Source: JAJFUI01 sp963754135 (GTDB taxonomy: Bacteria; Planctomycetota; Planctomycetia; Pirellulales; Thermoguttaceae). From it: a stretch of 64,000 nt of DNA. Made by a program: the position numbers and the translations under genes. The notes beneath the pieces are model-generated. The model worked only from the letters and a program-made list of their open reading frames with translations, made no database searches and was not told where the DNA came from. The stretch spans positions 744,001-808,000 of the forward strand of contig CAVWEY010000002.1 in NCBI GenBank assembly GCA_963754135.1. The letters run 5' to 3'. This document shows positions 10,134 to 19,559 of the stretch, one piece after another. Numbering within the stretch: the first letter of the stretch is position 1; each line of letters opens with the position of its first letter.

Positions 10134-10754
10134 ATGTCCAATCGAATGACGCTGTGCGGGGTATGGGTGTTGGCGGGTTTGTCGGCGGTTTGCCTGGGTT
10201 GCATGGGGGGGCCAAAACGATTGCACCCGCCGGCCATCAATGCCTCGGCGGCCGGGAGCGAAGCCATCGCCATGTTTGATACCGACAAGGACGGCAAGAT
10301 CGACGGGGCGGAGTTGGACAAGTGCCCCGGCCTGAAGGCCGCGCTGAGCAAGGTCGACCCCACCAACCAAGGCGTCACCGCCGACATGATTACCGCCCGC
10401 ATCAAGGCCTGGCAGAACTCGAAGCTCGGGCGGATGTCGTTGAGTTGCCGGGTGACGCACAACGGCCAGCCGCTGGCGGGGGCGGACGTGAAGTTCGTGC
10501 CCGAAAAGTTCCTCGGCACGAACATTCAAGTGGCCTCCGGCAAGACCGACCAGAACGGTATGGCCATGCTGAGCGTGCCGACCACGGGGCCGCGCGACCC
10601 GCCCGGCGTGGCCCCTGGTTTCTACCGCGTCGAAATCACGGCGCCGGGAACGAACATCCCCGCCAAGTACAACACCGAAACCACCCTCGGCCAGGAAGTC
10701 GCCCTGGACGCCAAGGGGATCCAAGAGGGGATCAATTTCGACCTGAAGTTCTGA
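10134..10754 (+). CDS. EF-hand lipoprotein with Ig/carboxypeptidase-regulatory-like domain
   Basis: Signal peptide with a lipobox (LSAVCLGC), then an EF-hand calcium loop (DTDKDGKIDGAE, about residues 46-57). The C-terminal half resembles a regulatory beta-sandwich (SCRVTHNGQPLAGADVKFVP, later APGFYRVEITAPGTNIPAKY). Such small lipoproteins are common in planctomycetes and mostly uncharacterised. It is an independent gene, convergent with pntB, whose stop lies 10 bp away. Confidence 0.75.
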   Translation: MSNRMTLCGVWVLAGLSAVCLGCMGGPKRLHPPAINASAAGSEAIAMFDTDKDGKIDGAELDKCPGLKAALSKVDPTNQGVTADMITARIKAWQNSKLGRMSLSCRVTHNGQPLAGADVKFVPEKFLGTNIQVASGKTDQNGMAMLSVPTTGPRDPPGVAPGFYRVEITAPGTNIPAKYNTETTLGQEVALDAKGIQEGINFDLKF

Positions 10755-10764
10755 TTGCGGCCGC

Positions 10765-12165
10765 CTATCCCTTCAACGCCTGCACCACGCTGCCGAGCAT
10801 CGCCTTGGCGTCGCCGAAGAGCATCAGCGTGTTGTCGGCGTAGAACAACTCGTTCTCGATGCCGGCGAAGCCGGGGTTCATGCTCCGCTTGACCACGAAC
10901 ACCGTCTTGGCCTTGTCGGCGTCGATGATGGGCATACCGTAGATCGGGCTGCTCTTGTCGTGCCGGGCCGCCGGGTTCACCACGTCGTTGGCCCCCACCA
11001 CCAACGCCACGTCCGCCTGCGGCAGCTCGCCGTTGATCTCCTCCATCTCGACCAGCCGGTCGTAGGGAATCTCGGCCTCGGCCAGCAGGACGTTCATGTG
11101 GCCGGGCATGCGGCCGGCGACCGGGTGGACGCCGAACTTCACCTCCACCCCGCGCTTGCTCAACTCGTCGAACAACTCGCGGACCCGGTGCTGCGCCTGG
11201 GCCACCGCCATGCCGTAGCCGGGGATGATGACCACGGTGCGGGCGGCCTCCATGATCTGCGCCGCCTCCTCGGCCGTGGCGCTCTTGACCGTCCGCTGCT
11301 CGGCGGCGCCCTTCTTGGCGTGAACCTGCCCGAATCCCCCGAACAGCACGTTGGCGAAGGAGCGGTTCATCGCCTTGCACATAATGATCGAAAGGATCAG
11401 GCCGGAAGAACCATCCAGCGCCCCGGCCGCGATCAGCAGCTTGTTCTCGAGCACGAAGCCCATCGCCACGGCCGACAGGCCGGCATAGGCGTTCAACAGC
11501 GCGATCACGGTGGGCATGTCGGCCCCGCCGATCGGGATGATCAACATGACGCCGAACGTCAGCGCCAGCACGACGATCAATGGGAACAGCAGCCACCAGG
11601 TCGGATGTATCACCAACAGCACACCGGCCAGAATGGCCACGCCAAACAGAGACAGGTTGATCGCGTTTTGGCCTTTGTAGAGAATCGGCCGGGTGGGGAT
11701 GATTTCGGTAAGCTTGCCGGCCGCCATCAAGCTGCCGGTGAACGTCAGGAACCCGAGAATCACCTCGGCCACCAACGCGCCGGTGGCGAATTTGGTGAGC
11801 GGCTCATGGTGTCCCGTGGCCGCCAGATAGAACTCCGCGGCGCCGACCAAGCCGGCGGCCAGGCCGCCGAAGGCGTGCGAAAGCGCGGTCCGCTGGGGCA
11901 CGGCGGTCAACGGCACCATCGCCAGGGGAATCCCTAGCGCGAAACCTGCCACCACGGCGATGATGATCCAGCGGTAACTGAGCCAGAACGTGAACGGGTG
12001 AACTTCCGGCAACAGCAGCGTTCCTCCGATCGCCGCCACCATCGCCACCACCCCCGAGATAACGCCGCGGCGGGCCGTACTGGGATGGTTCATCCACATC
12101 AGCGAGAGGATGAACAGTCCCGCAGAAACCAGGTAGATCGGCTGAATGATATTGTCCATGTTCAT
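10765..12165 (-). CDS. pntB: NAD(P) transhydrogenase subunit beta
   Basis: A 466-residue integral membrane subunit of the proton-translocating transhydrogenase, which moves hydride between NADH and NADP+ using the proton gradient. The N-terminal part is a set of hydrophobic helices. The C-terminal NADP-binding domain shows PGYGMAVAQAQHRVRELFDE, VHPVAGRMPGHMNVLLAEAE and VVGANDVVNPAARHDKSSPI. It overlaps pntAB by 4 bp (ATGA). Length and motifs match full-length PntB. Confidence 0.95.
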   Translation of the reverse strand: MNMDNIIQPIYLVSAGLFILSLMWMNHPSTARRGVISGVVAMVAAIGGTLLLPEVHPFTFWLSYRWIIIAVVAGFALGIPLAMVPLTAVPQRTALSHAFGGLAAGLVGAAEFYLAATGHHEPLTKFATGALVAEVILGFLTFTGSLMAAGKLTEIIPTRPILYKGQNAINLSLFGVAILAGVLLVIHPTWWLLFPLIVVLALTFGVMLIIPIGGADMPTVIALLNAYAGLSAVAMGFVLENKLLIAAGALDGSSGLILSIIMCKAMNRSFANVLFGGFGQVHAKKGAAEQRTVKSATAEEAAQIMEAARTVVIIPGYGMAVAQAQHRVRELFDELSKRGVEVKFGVHPVAGRMPGHMNVLLAEAEIPYDRLVEMEEINGELPQADVALVVGANDVVNPAARHDKSSPIYGMPIIDADKAKTVFVVKRSMNPGFAGIENELFYADNTLMLFGDAKAMLGSVVQALKG

Positions 12166-12521
12166 GACTTGCCAGGCTCCCGCTTCTTGAACATCTTGAG
12201 CATCCGGTCGGTCAACAGGAAACCGCTGACGATGTTGGTCATTGAGGCGAACACCGCCACCGCGCCGAGAATCGCGCTAAGAGTGGTTTGCTGCTCCCCG
12301 GCCAGCATGATCGACCCCACCACGGCGATGGCCGAGATCGCGTTGGTCAGCGACATCAGCGGCGTGTGCAACAGCCGGGAGACGTTCCGTATCACCAGCA
12401 GCCCGGTGAACGTGGCCAACATGAATACGTACAACAGGGTCAGAAAGTCCGCTTTCGCGGGGCCTGCCGTGGCGGCCGGCGGTCCGGCCTGGGCCAGCAA
12501 TACTAATGAATCAAGCGACAT
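12162..12521 (-). CDS. pntAB: NAD(P) transhydrogenase subunit alpha-2
   Basis: A small membrane subunit of about 119 residues. MSLDSLVLLAQ is chosen as the start (12521); the upstream in-frame codons do not look coding. Hydrophobic helices include FMLATFTGLLVIRNVSRLLH, HTPLMSLTNAISAIAVVGSI and FASMTNIVSGFLLTDRML, matching the membrane part split off from PntA in three-subunit enzymes. It sits between pntAA and pntB in one operon. Confidence 0.92.
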   Translation of the reverse strand: MSLDSLVLLAQAGPPAATAGPAKADFLTLLYVFMLATFTGLLVIRNVSRLLHTPLMSLTNAISAIAVVGSIMLAGEQQTTLSAILGAVAVFASMTNIVSGFLLTDRMLKMFKKREPGKS

Positions 12522-12574
12522 GATTCCTCGTTTCCTTTCATCGTAGGGTGCCTGAAACGCACCGTGTTGCACCA

Positions 12575-13726
12575 TCAAGCCGCGCCAAGCAATTGCTGGA
12601 TCCGCGGATTGACCACCTGGCCGTCCCGCGCAATCAGCGTCTCGCGGATGATCTCGTCCTCAAGGTTGATCTGGACCTGCTTGTCCTTGACCAGGTTCAG
12701 CAGGAAGGTGACAATGTTCTTGGCGTACATCTGGCTGGCGTGGTAGGGAGCTTCGGCCGGCAGGTTGGTGGGGCCAAGGATCGTCACGCCATGCTCCACC
12801 ACCGTCTGGTCCGCCTTGGTCAGTTCGCAGTTGCCGCCCCGCTCCGCCGCCAGGTCGACGATGACCGAGCCGGGAGCCATGCGGGCGACCATCTCGGCCG
12901 TCACGAGCACCGGCGACTTCTTGCCCGGCACGGCCGCGGTGGTGATCACCGCGTCGTTCTCGGCGACGACTTTGGTCATCAATTCCCGCTGGCGGCGATA
13001 GAACTCTTCGTCCATCGCCTGGGCGTAGCCGCCCTTGGTTTCCGCGGCCGCCGTTTCCAACTGCATCTCGACGAACTTGCCGCCGAGGCTGTGGACTTGC
13101 TCCTTGACGGCCGGGCGGACGTCGTAAGCGGACACCGCGGCGCCCAAGCGGTGGGCCGTAGCGATGGCCTGTAACCCGGCCACCCCCGCCCCGATCACGA
13201 ACACCCGCGCCGCATTGATCGTGCCGGCGGCCGTAATCATCATGGGGAATATCTTGGGCAAGGCCGCCGCCGCCGCCAGCACCGCCCGATAGCCCGCAAT
13301 CGACGCCTGCGACGAGAGCACGTCCATGCTCTGCGCACGGGTGATCCGCGGCAGCAACTCCAGCGCGAAGAGCGTGACGCCCCGCTTTCCCAATTGGGCG
13401 GCCAACTGCGGCTCGCCCAGCGGGTCGCACAGCCCGATCACCACCTGACCGCGGCGATACTGATCGAGGTCGCCCGGGCCGGCCTGGCGGTTGGCCCCGG
13501 CCGCCCGGACCTGCAACAGGACGTCGGCCGCGAAAACTTCGGGCCGCGAGGAGACGATCTTGGCCCCTTTGTCCGCATACTGCCCATCGAGGTAACCGGC
13601 CGACATGCCGGCCCCGGCCTCGATGTGTACTTCCATCCCGGCTTTCACCAGCGGGGGCACGGAGGCGGGGACCAGGGCGACGCGGCGCTCGCCGGGGGAA
13701 GTCTCGCGGGGAACTGCAACAATCAT
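12575..13726 (-). CDS. pntAA: NAD(P) transhydrogenase subunit alpha-1
   Basis: A 383-residue soluble NAD-binding subunit, related to alanine dehydrogenase. It starts at 13726 (MIVAVPRETSPGERRVALVP). The Rossmann motif is VIGAGVAGLQAIATAHRLGA, and the C-terminal part has VDLAAERGGNCELTKADQ. First gene of the pnt operon. It is divergent from the BMC regulator across a 266-bp region holding two inverted repeats. Confidence 0.95.
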   Translation of the reverse strand: MIVAVPRETSPGERRVALVPASVPPLVKAGMEVHIEAGAGMSAGYLDGQYADKGAKIVSSRPEVFAADVLLQVRAAGANRQAGPGDLDQYRRGQVVIGLCDPLGEPQLAAQLGKRGVTLFALELLPRITRAQSMDVLSSQASIAGYRAVLAAAAALPKIFPMMITAAGTINAARVFVIGAGVAGLQAIATAHRLGAAVSAYDVRPAVKEQVHSLGGKFVEMQLETAAAETKGGYAQAMDEEFYRRQRELMTKVVAENDAVITTAAVPGKKSPVLVTAEMVARMAPGSVIVDLAAERGGNCELTKADQTVVEHGVTILGPTNLPAEAPYHASQMYAKNIVTFLLNLVKDKQVQINLEDEIIRETLIARDGQVVNPRIQQLLGAA

Positions 13727-13799
13727 GGTTTGCCTAGCCCAGCTAGCTTGGGAAGGGGATAAAAGTAGCAATCATAATAAGCAGTATTCAGGCTGTAAA

Positions 13800-13816
13800 T
13801 GCCCCATTTTGGGGCA
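13800..13816. promoter_or_regulatory. short perfect inverted repeat upstream of pntAA
   Basis: TGCCCCA-ttt-TGGGGCA lies in the AT-richer gap between pntAA and the DeoR gene, 74 bp upstream of the pntAA start. Size and position suit an operator. Only the symmetry is seen; no regulator can be named. Confidence 0.25.
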
Positions 13817-13842
13817 CTTCATATACATCCCAACAACGCCCA

Positions 13843-13895
13843 GCGACTGCGGTCGCGGGGGGCTCGTGTGGCGTTTCCACCGCGACCGCAGTCGC
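13843..13895. repeat. palindromic repeat (gcgactgcggtcgcgg family)
   Basis: Arms GCGACTGCGGTCGCGG and CCGCGACCGCAGTCGC in the pnt/BMC divergent region. The same family lies at 19655-19718 in the BMC operon and at 37452-37519 between the HisA and HisF domains. Confidence 0.9.
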
Positions 13896-13992
13896 GGGGC
13901 GTTTCCGGGTGGCAATACTTCTGCCATAATCTATCATCTTAATGCAAGAATCTGCTTGCTTTCCTTCAGCTTCTATGGGATACTCGGAATAG

Positions 13993-14817
13993 ATGGATCG
14001 TTCCGTCCATTTCCCAATCGCCGATCCCATGCTGGCCGAACAACGCCGAGATCGTCTCCTGGAACTGGTCCGCGTCCGGCGGTTCGCCTCGCTGCCGGAG
14101 TTGGCCGAGCGGCTCGATGTGTCGGAATCGACGGTTCGGCGAGACCTGGACCAGTTGGAGAAGCAGGGGTCGGCCCAGCGGATTCACGGCGGGGTGCTCT
14201 ACACGGGCGCCTCGCCCAAGTTGCCCCATTTCGACGCCCAACAGCCGGCCCAATGGGAACAAAAGAGACGGATTGCCGCCGCCGCCGCGGGCCTGATCGA
14301 GGATGGAGATACAATACTATTGGACGGTGGAAGCACCACCTATGAGTTGGCGCGACTGCTGGTCGGCCGGCCGCTGCACGTCGTGACCACGTCGCTGCCG
14401 GTGGCCAACCTGTTCGCGTCGGACCAGCAGCAGCGACCTAGTATTGATTGGTGGAAATATCTGCCCGCGGTCGGGTGTCGCCCGCGGTCCCTACGCGGAC
14501 CGGATGTTGTCGATGGTGCGGGTGCGGAAGACGATCTTCAGCGTGGCGGGGATTTGTGACGAGGGGTTCTTCAACAACGACCTGTTGTTGGTGGAGACGG
14601 AGCGGGCGATGATGCGGGCGGCCGCCGAGGTGATCGTGGTGGCCGACAGCACCAAGTTCGGCCACCAGAGCCTCACCCACCTCTGCCCGCTGGACGCCGT
14701 ACACCACCTGGTTGTCGACGACGGCATTACGGACAGCAGTGGCGGACGAAGGTGACGGCGGCGGGCGTGGACTTGATCGTGGCCGGAGCGAACGCAGACG
14801 AAGTTGCACGAACATGA
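13993..14817 (+). CDS. DeoR-family regulator of the BMC operon (two frameshifts)
   Basis: The N-terminal winged helix-turn-helix reads LPELAERLDVSESTVRRDLD and continues QLEKQGSAQRIHGG. The sugar-phosphate-sensing domain starts DTILLDGGSTTYELARLL and, after a frame change near 14430, goes on with LIGGNICPRSGVARGP and VVADSTKFGHQSL. A second change near 14745 leads to AAGVDLIVAGANADEV and a TGA overlapping the pduL start (ATGA). DeoR proteins usually repress sugar operons until a phosphorylated sugar binds. First gene of the operon, so probably its local regulator. Confidence 0.85.
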
Positions 14818-15476
14818 GCATCGCACCACCCATTGACCGACGCCTCGTCGAGCAGATCGTCCGCGAGATCGTGTTGGCGCAGGTCGGCGGCCCGCCGGGC
14901 AAGCCGAACCTGGTGGTGAGCGTTTCCGCCCGGCACGTCCACCTGACCGACCAAGACGTGGAGACGCTGTTCGGCGCCGGGCACAAGCTGACGGTGGCGA
15001 AGGAATTGTACCAGGACGGATTTTTCGCGGCCGAGGAGACGGTGATGGTGGTCGGTCCGCGGCGGCGGATGCTGCCGACGGTGCGGATTCTCGGCCCGAC
15101 GCGGCCGGAGAGCCAGGTGGAATTGGCCTTTACCGACGGGATTTCGCTGGGCATCGACCTGCCGATCCGCTCCAGCGGCGACGTCGACGGGACGCCCGGC
15201 TGCGTGCTGGTCGGCCCCCAGGGCGTGGTGGAGCTGAAGCGCGGGGTGATCCGCGCCGCGCGGCACGTCCACATGGGCCCCGCCGACGCCGCGTTCTACG
15301 GCGTCCACGACCAAGACCGCATGAGCCTCCGCGTCGACTCCGGCTGCGACACGACGTTCAACAATCTATTGGTGCGGGTGGGCAAGAAGATCAAGCTCGA
15401 AGTCCATCTCGACACCGACGAAGGCAACGCCTGCGACATCGATCACGCCAGCAGCGTGGAGTTAATGAAACCGTAG
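14814..15476 (+). CDS. pduL: PduL-type phosphate acyltransferase (BMC cargo)
   Basis: Converts acyl-CoA plus phosphate to acyl-phosphate and CoA inside the microcompartment. The start at 14814 leaves an N-terminal amphipathic helix, DRRLVEQIVREIVLAQ, typical of an encapsulation peptide, followed by a short linker. The two zinc-binding halves of the PduL fold show SVSARHVHLTDQDVETLFG and VIRAARHVHMGPADAAFYGV, each with the H-x-H pattern. About 220 residues, the usual length. It is coupled to the upstream regulator by a 4-bp overlap and works with the aldehyde dehydrogenase and acetate kinase downstream. Confidence 0.93.
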   Translation: MSIAPPIDRRLVEQIVREIVLAQVGGPPGKPNLVVSVSARHVHLTDQDVETLFGAGHKLTVAKELYQDGFFAAEETVMVVGPRRRMLPTVRILGPTRPESQVELAFTDGISLGIDLPIRSSGDVDGTPGCVLVGPQGVVELKRGVIRAARHVHMGPADAAFYGVHDQDRMSLRVDSGCDTTFNNLLVRVGKKIKLEVHLDTDEGNACDIDHASSVELMKP

Positions 15477-15515
15477 TCTTACCCCTGGAGTCACCCGTTA
15501 CCGGAGAGACGTATC

Positions 15516-15812
15516 ATGGCAAAATCAATGGAAGCGTTGGGAATGATTGAGACCAAGGGCTTCGTGGTCCTGGTCGAGGCCACCGACGCGATGCTCAAGG
15601 CGGCCAACGTCCAGTTCCTCGGCTGGGACAAGGTCGGCAGCGGACTGGTGAGCGTGTTCGTCACCGGCGACGTGGCCGCGGTGAAGGCCGCCACCGACGC
15701 CGGCGCCGCCGCGGGCGGACGCATCGGCGAGGTCCTCAGCGTACAGGTCATTCCCCGCCCGCACGACGACCTCGGCGTCGTGTTGCCGGTGCCCGCCAAG
15801 AAGGCGGACTAA
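15516..15812 (+). CDS. BMC-H hexameric shell protein 1
   Basis: A 98-residue single BMC domain protein. It shows the classic LGMIETKGFVVLVEATDAML start and GGRIGEVLSVQVIPRPHDDL end. BMC-H proteins tile the facets of the shell as hexamers and leave a central pore. The short C-terminal tail (VPAKKAD) goes beyond the core fold. A second, shorter BMC-H follows after a palindromic repeat. Confidence 0.96.
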   Translation: MAKSMEALGMIETKGFVVLVEATDAMLKAANVQFLGWDKVGSGLVSVFVTGDVAAVKAATDAGAAAGGRIGEVLSVQVIPRPHDDLGVVLPVPAKKAD

Positions 15813-15818
15813 TTCGGT

Positions 15819-15908
15819 CCCCTCTCCCTTTGGAGCAGGGTTAGGGTGAGGGCCGTGTGTTCGTGACGCCGCCCCTCACCCCCTGCCGCTCTCCCAAAGG
15901 CGAGAGCG
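15819..15908. repeat. palindromic repeat (ccctctcccttt family)
   Basis: Inverted arms CCCTCTCCCTTTGGAGCAGG and its imperfect complement, in the gap between the two BMC-H genes. A better-conserved copy lies at 40909-41023 at the end of hisD. Confidence 0.85.
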
Positions 15909-15951
15909 GAGATACGCAACTGATAACCACTAGCACAAGGGACATACAGCC

Positions 15952-16221
15952 ATGCAAGACGCCATTGGATTGATCGAAACCAAGGGCCTCGTGGCGCTGG
16001 TCGAGGCGACCGACGCGATGGCCAAGGCCGCCAACGTGCGGATCCTCAAGCGGGTGCAGATCGGCGGCGGACTGGTGACCACCATCGTCCGCGGCGACGT
16101 GGGGAGCGTGCGGGCGGCCGTCGAGGCCGGGGCCAACGCCGCCTCAGCGGCCGGCGAACTGGTGGCCAGCCACATCATCCCCCGGCCCGCCGACGGCGTG
16201 ATCGCGGCCTACCTGAGCTAG
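15952..16221 (+). CDS. BMC-H hexameric shell protein 2
   Basis: An 89-residue BMC-domain protein (AIGLIETKGLVALVEATDAM, ending ELVASHIIPRPADGVIAAYL). It is a paralogue of the preceding BMC-H with a trimmed tail. Two BMC-H genes in tandem are usual in PVM-type loci. It probably mixes with the first in the shell. Confidence 0.96.
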   Translation: MQDAIGLIETKGLVALVEATDAMAKAANVRILKRVQIGGGLVTTIVRGDVGSVRAAVEAGANAASAAGELVASHIIPRPADGVIAAYLS

Positions 16222-16248
16222 GCGCAAGCTGCGAAACCGCAAGCGGCC

Positions 16249-17465
16249 ATGAAGATTCTCGTAGCCAACCTTGGTTCGACGAGTTTCAAGTACCGGCTGT
16301 TCGACATGCCCGGCGGAGTGCAGCTTGTCGCGGCGGCATCGAGCGGATCGGTTCGCCGGCCGTGCCGGACCACGCCGAGGCGGTCCGCCGCTGCCTTGCC
16401 CAGTTGACCGATCCGCAAACCGGCTGCCTCAAAGATGCGGCCGAGGTTTCGGCGATTGCCTTCAAGGCGGTGCATGGCGGGCGGATCACCGGCGTGCGGC
16501 GGGTCACGGCCGACGTGTTGGCCGCGATGGAGGAGATGCGCGACGTGGCCCCCGCCCATAATCCGCCCTACGTCGCCGCCATGCGGCTGTTGGGCGAGAA
16601 GCTGCCGGAGATTCCGCTGGTGGCGGCCTTCGAGACCGACTTCCACCGCACCATCCCCGACCGCAACCGCTACTACGCCGTCCCTTACGACTGGGCGGAG
16701 AGTGGACTGGTCCGCCGCTGGGGCTTCCACGGCGCCAGCCACCGATACATCGCCCGACGGACCGCCGAATTGCTCGGGCCGGGCCTGCGAATCATCTCTT
16801 GCCACCTGGGCGGCTCCAGTTCGCTCTGCGCGATCCGCGACGGCCGGAGCGTGGCCACGAGCATGGGCTTCAGCGCCCAGAGCGGCCTGCCGCAGAACAA
16901 CCGCGTCGGCGACTTCGATCCGTTCGCTCTGCCGGTGGTGATGAAGCACACCGGAAAATCGTTGACCGAAGTGCTTTCGATTCTGGCCAACCAGAGCGGG
17001 CTGGCCGGCCTCAGCGGCACAGGCGGCGATTTCCGCGACGTCGAGCAAGCCGCCACGGCGGGCAATCCTCGGGCACAACTCGCCCTGGACGTGTTCGCCG
17101 CCGCCGTGCGCCACTACCTCGGCGCCTATCTGGTGGAACTCGGCGGGGCGGACGCCATCGTTTTCACCGGCGGCATCGGCGAGAACCGGCCGGCCTTCCG
17201 AGCCGCCGTCTGCCGGGACCTCGATGAATTGGGCATCATGCTCGACGCCGAGGCCAACGCCCGGGCCACCGGCGGCGGAAAAGGGGACAGTCCCCATTTG
17301 CCGGAACGGCCCTCCGGGTGCTTCGCACAAATGGGGACTGTCCCCTTTTCCGCCGGCGAGGTCAAGATCAGCGCGGCGGCCGGCCGCGTCCAGATTTGGG
17401 TCGTTCCCACCAACGAAGAACTGATCGTCGCCCGAGCGGCCGCACAACTGTTGTCGGAGGGCTAA
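16249..17465 (+). CDS. ackA: acetate/propionate kinase of the BMC locus (one frameshift, palindrome insert)
   Basis: Makes ATP from the acyl-phosphate released by PduL. The true start at 16249 gives MKILVANLGSTSFKYRLFD, the phosphate-binding strand. The frame changes near 16340. The rest has FHGASHRYIARRTAELLG, ISCHLGGSSSLCAIRDGRSV and IVFTGGIGENRPAFRAAV, all acetate-kinase signatures. Near the C-terminus an 81-bp palindromic repeat (17274-17354) is read in frame as 27 extra residues containing KGDSPHLPERPSGC, in a region where normal acetate kinases have a short stretch. The enzyme otherwise has near-normal length. Confidence 0.88.
17274..17354. repeat. 81-bp palindromic element, copy 1 (in acetate kinase)
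   Basis: Begins GGCGGAAAAGGGGACAGTCC and ends with the complementary sequence. The loop contains cggaacggccctccgggtgc. It is exactly 27 codons, so it keeps the reading frame. The identical element recurs at 17871-17951. Confidence 0.95.
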
Positions 17466-17468
17466 GCC

Positions 17469-17795
17469 ATGTTGATTGCCAAAGTTACCGGATCGCTGGT
17501 TTCGACGGAGAAGGTCGGCTCGATGATCGGCCGCAAGCTGCTGGTGGTCGAGCCGTACCGGCTCGACCCGCAGTCGCGCGGCAGCCTGGTCACCACCGGC
17601 CGCTCGATGGTCGCCGTCGATACGGTCGGGGCCGGCGAAGGGGAGTTCGTGCTGATTACGCAAGGTTCCAGCGCCCGGCTTACCCCGGAAACCAAGTCCT
17701 TGCCGGTCGACACCGTCATCATCGGCATCATCGACACCGTCCACGTCGATCATGCGTGCGTGTACGACAAAGAAGGAAACAGCCATGCACGTTGA
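17469..17795 (+). CDS. BMC-P pentameric vertex protein 1 (EutN/CcmL family)
   Basis: A 108-residue EutN/CcmL-type protein (MLIAKVTGSLVSTEKVGSMI, then GRKLLVVEPYRLDP; end TVIIGIIDTVHVDHACVYDK). These form pentamers that cap the shell vertices. Its 3' end overlaps the aldehyde dehydrogenase start at 17785 by 11 bp. It is the only one of the three BMC-P genes here without a frame break. Confidence 0.95.
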   Translation: MLIAKVTGSLVSTEKVGSMIGRKLLVVEPYRLDPQSRGSLVTTGRSMVAVDTVGAGEGEFVLITQGSSARLTPETKSLPVDTVIIGIIDTVHVDHACVYDKEGNSHAR

Positions 17796-19295
17796 CGAAC
17801 TGTTAGTCCGCAGGGTGGTCGAGCAAGTGCTGACGCGGCTGGGCGGCAACGGCAACGGCGCCCGGCAGCCGGCGGAAAAGGGGACAGTCCCCATTTGCCG
17901 GAACGGCCCTCCGGGTGCTTCGCACAAATGGGGACTGTCCCCTTTTCCGCCTACCAAGGCCGTCTCGGGCTGTTCACCGACGTCGATCAGGCGATGTCGG
18001 CCGCGCGGGAAGCCTTCGAGCGGCTCTCCCGCCGCACGCTCGAGGACCGCAGTCGCATCATCGCCCACGTCCGCCGCATCGCCATCGACCAATGCGTCGA
18101 GCTGGGCACGATGGAAATGGAGGAGACGAAGATCGGGCGGCTGCCGCACAAGATCGAGAAGCTCAAGACCCTGGGCGAGCGCGCGCCGGGGGTCGAGTTC
18201 CTGCGGAGCGAGGTCTTCAGCGGCGACCACGGCCTGGCGGTGATCGAGCATGCCCCCTTCGGCGTGATCGGCGCGGTGACGCCGGTAACGCACTCGTTGC
18301 CCACGCTGACCGGCAACGCGGTGAGCATGATCGCCGCGGGCAACACGGTGGTTTTCAATCCGCACCCCAGCGGGCGGCGCGTGGCCGCCGAGGGCGTCCG
18401 CCGCTACAACGAGGCCATCTACCGCGACTTGGGGCTGGACAACTTGATCTGCGTCATCACCGAGCCGACGCTCGAGACGGCCAACGCCCTGTTCAAGCAC
18501 CCCGACGTGAACCTGCTGTGCGTGACCGGCGGGCCGGGCGTGGCCAAGGCGGCCATGCAGCAGACGAAGCGGGCCGTGGTGGCCGGCCCCGGCAATCCAC
18601 CCGTGGTGGTCGATGAAACGGCCGACCTGGACCGCGCCGCCCGCTCCATCATCCAAGGCGCCGCTTACGACAACAACCTGCTCTGTATCGCCGAAAAGCA
18701 GGTCTTCGCCGTCGAGAAGATATTCGACCGTCTGATGTCGGCGATGGAGCGGGCGGGAGCCGTGCGGCTTGGGCGGGCCGAGATCGACGCCTTGTCCAAA
18801 GCCGCTATTGCCACCGTCGGCCAGGGAGAGGAGAAGCACGACGTGGCGCAGAAGGACTACATCGGCCAGGACGCGGCCGTGCTGGCCCGCGCCGCCGGCA
18901 GGAACGTCGCGCCGGAAGTGGAATTGCTCTTCGGCGAGACGGACGAGTCCAATCCGTTCGTGCCGGTCGAGCAGATGATGCCCTTCGTGCCGTTTGTCCG
19001 CTGCGGCGACGTGGACGAGGCGATCGAGAAGGCCCGCCGCAGCGAGCACGGCTTCCGCCACACGGCGCTGATCCACTCGAACAACGTCCACAACATGACC
19101 AAGATGGGCAAGGCGATGGACACGACGTTGTTCATCAAGAACGGCCCGAGCATGGCCGGGCTGGGGCTGGGCGGCGAGGGATACTGCTCGTTCTCGATCG
19201 CCGGCCCGACCGGCGAAGGCGTGACCACGCCGCTGACGTTTACCCGCGAGCGCCGCTGCTCGATGATCGACGATCTGCGGATTTTGGGGAAGTAA
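17785..19295 (+). CDS. CoA-acylating aldehyde dehydrogenase (BMC cargo; frameshift, palindrome insert)
   Basis: PduP/EutE-like enzyme that oxidises an aldehyde, probably propionaldehyde/lactaldehyde-derived or acetaldehyde, to acyl-CoA with NAD+. The N-terminus at 17785 is an encapsulation-peptide helix (VDELLVRRVVEQVLTRLGG). The catalytic part follows in a different frame with IEHAPFGVIGAVTPVTHSLP, GNAVSMIAAGNTVVFNPHPS and the active-site region YDNNLLCIAEKQVF (catalytic Cys). Between them lies a copy of the 81-bp palindrome (17871-17951). The 1-base frame change lies just upstream of the element, since the element is read in the same phase as in the acetate kinase gene. Confidence 0.9.
17871..17951. 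repeat. 81-bp palindromic element, copy 2 (in aldehyde dehydrogenase)
   Basis: Identical to 17274-17354. It sits exactly in the linker between the encapsulation peptide and the catalytic domain, a position that should tolerate extra residues. Confidence 0.95.
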
Positions 19296-19296
19296 C

Positions 19297-19559
19297 ATGT
19301 TGTCTGGGCCGCGTCATCGGCAGCGCCACCGCGACCGTCAAGCATCCTTCGATGGAGGGCTGGAAGCTGCTGTTGGTGATGGCCTTGCAGGCCGACGGAC
19401 GCACCATCGAGGGCGACCCGATCCTGGTGGTCGATTCCGCTCGGGGCGGGACGAGGAGAGACCGTGATTATCACCAGCGACGGGATCGGCGCCCGCGAAC
19501 TGCTGCGCGCCGAAAACACGCCCGTCCGCTGGTCCGTGCTGGGGATTGTTGACCAATGA
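19297..19559 (+). CDS. BMC-P vertex protein 2 (EutN/CcmL family, frameshifted)
   Basis: The start at 19297 is followed within 10 bp by a frame change to LGRVIGSATATVKHPSMEGW. The EutN-type body continues KLLLVMALQADGRTIEGDP, then after another change near 19445 ETVIITSDGIGARELL, and ends RWSVLGIVDQ. Both breaks are one base. The C-terminal SVLGIVDQ is the usual vertex-protein end. Its stop overlaps the next start (ATGA at 19556-19559). Confidence 0.82.

Noticed and set aside
16218..19298. A 1026-codon open frame on the minus strand opposite the acetate kinase and aldehyde dehydrogenase genes
   Set aside because: It is a high-GC shadow of well-supported genes on the plus strand, low in complexity and without any recognisable domain.
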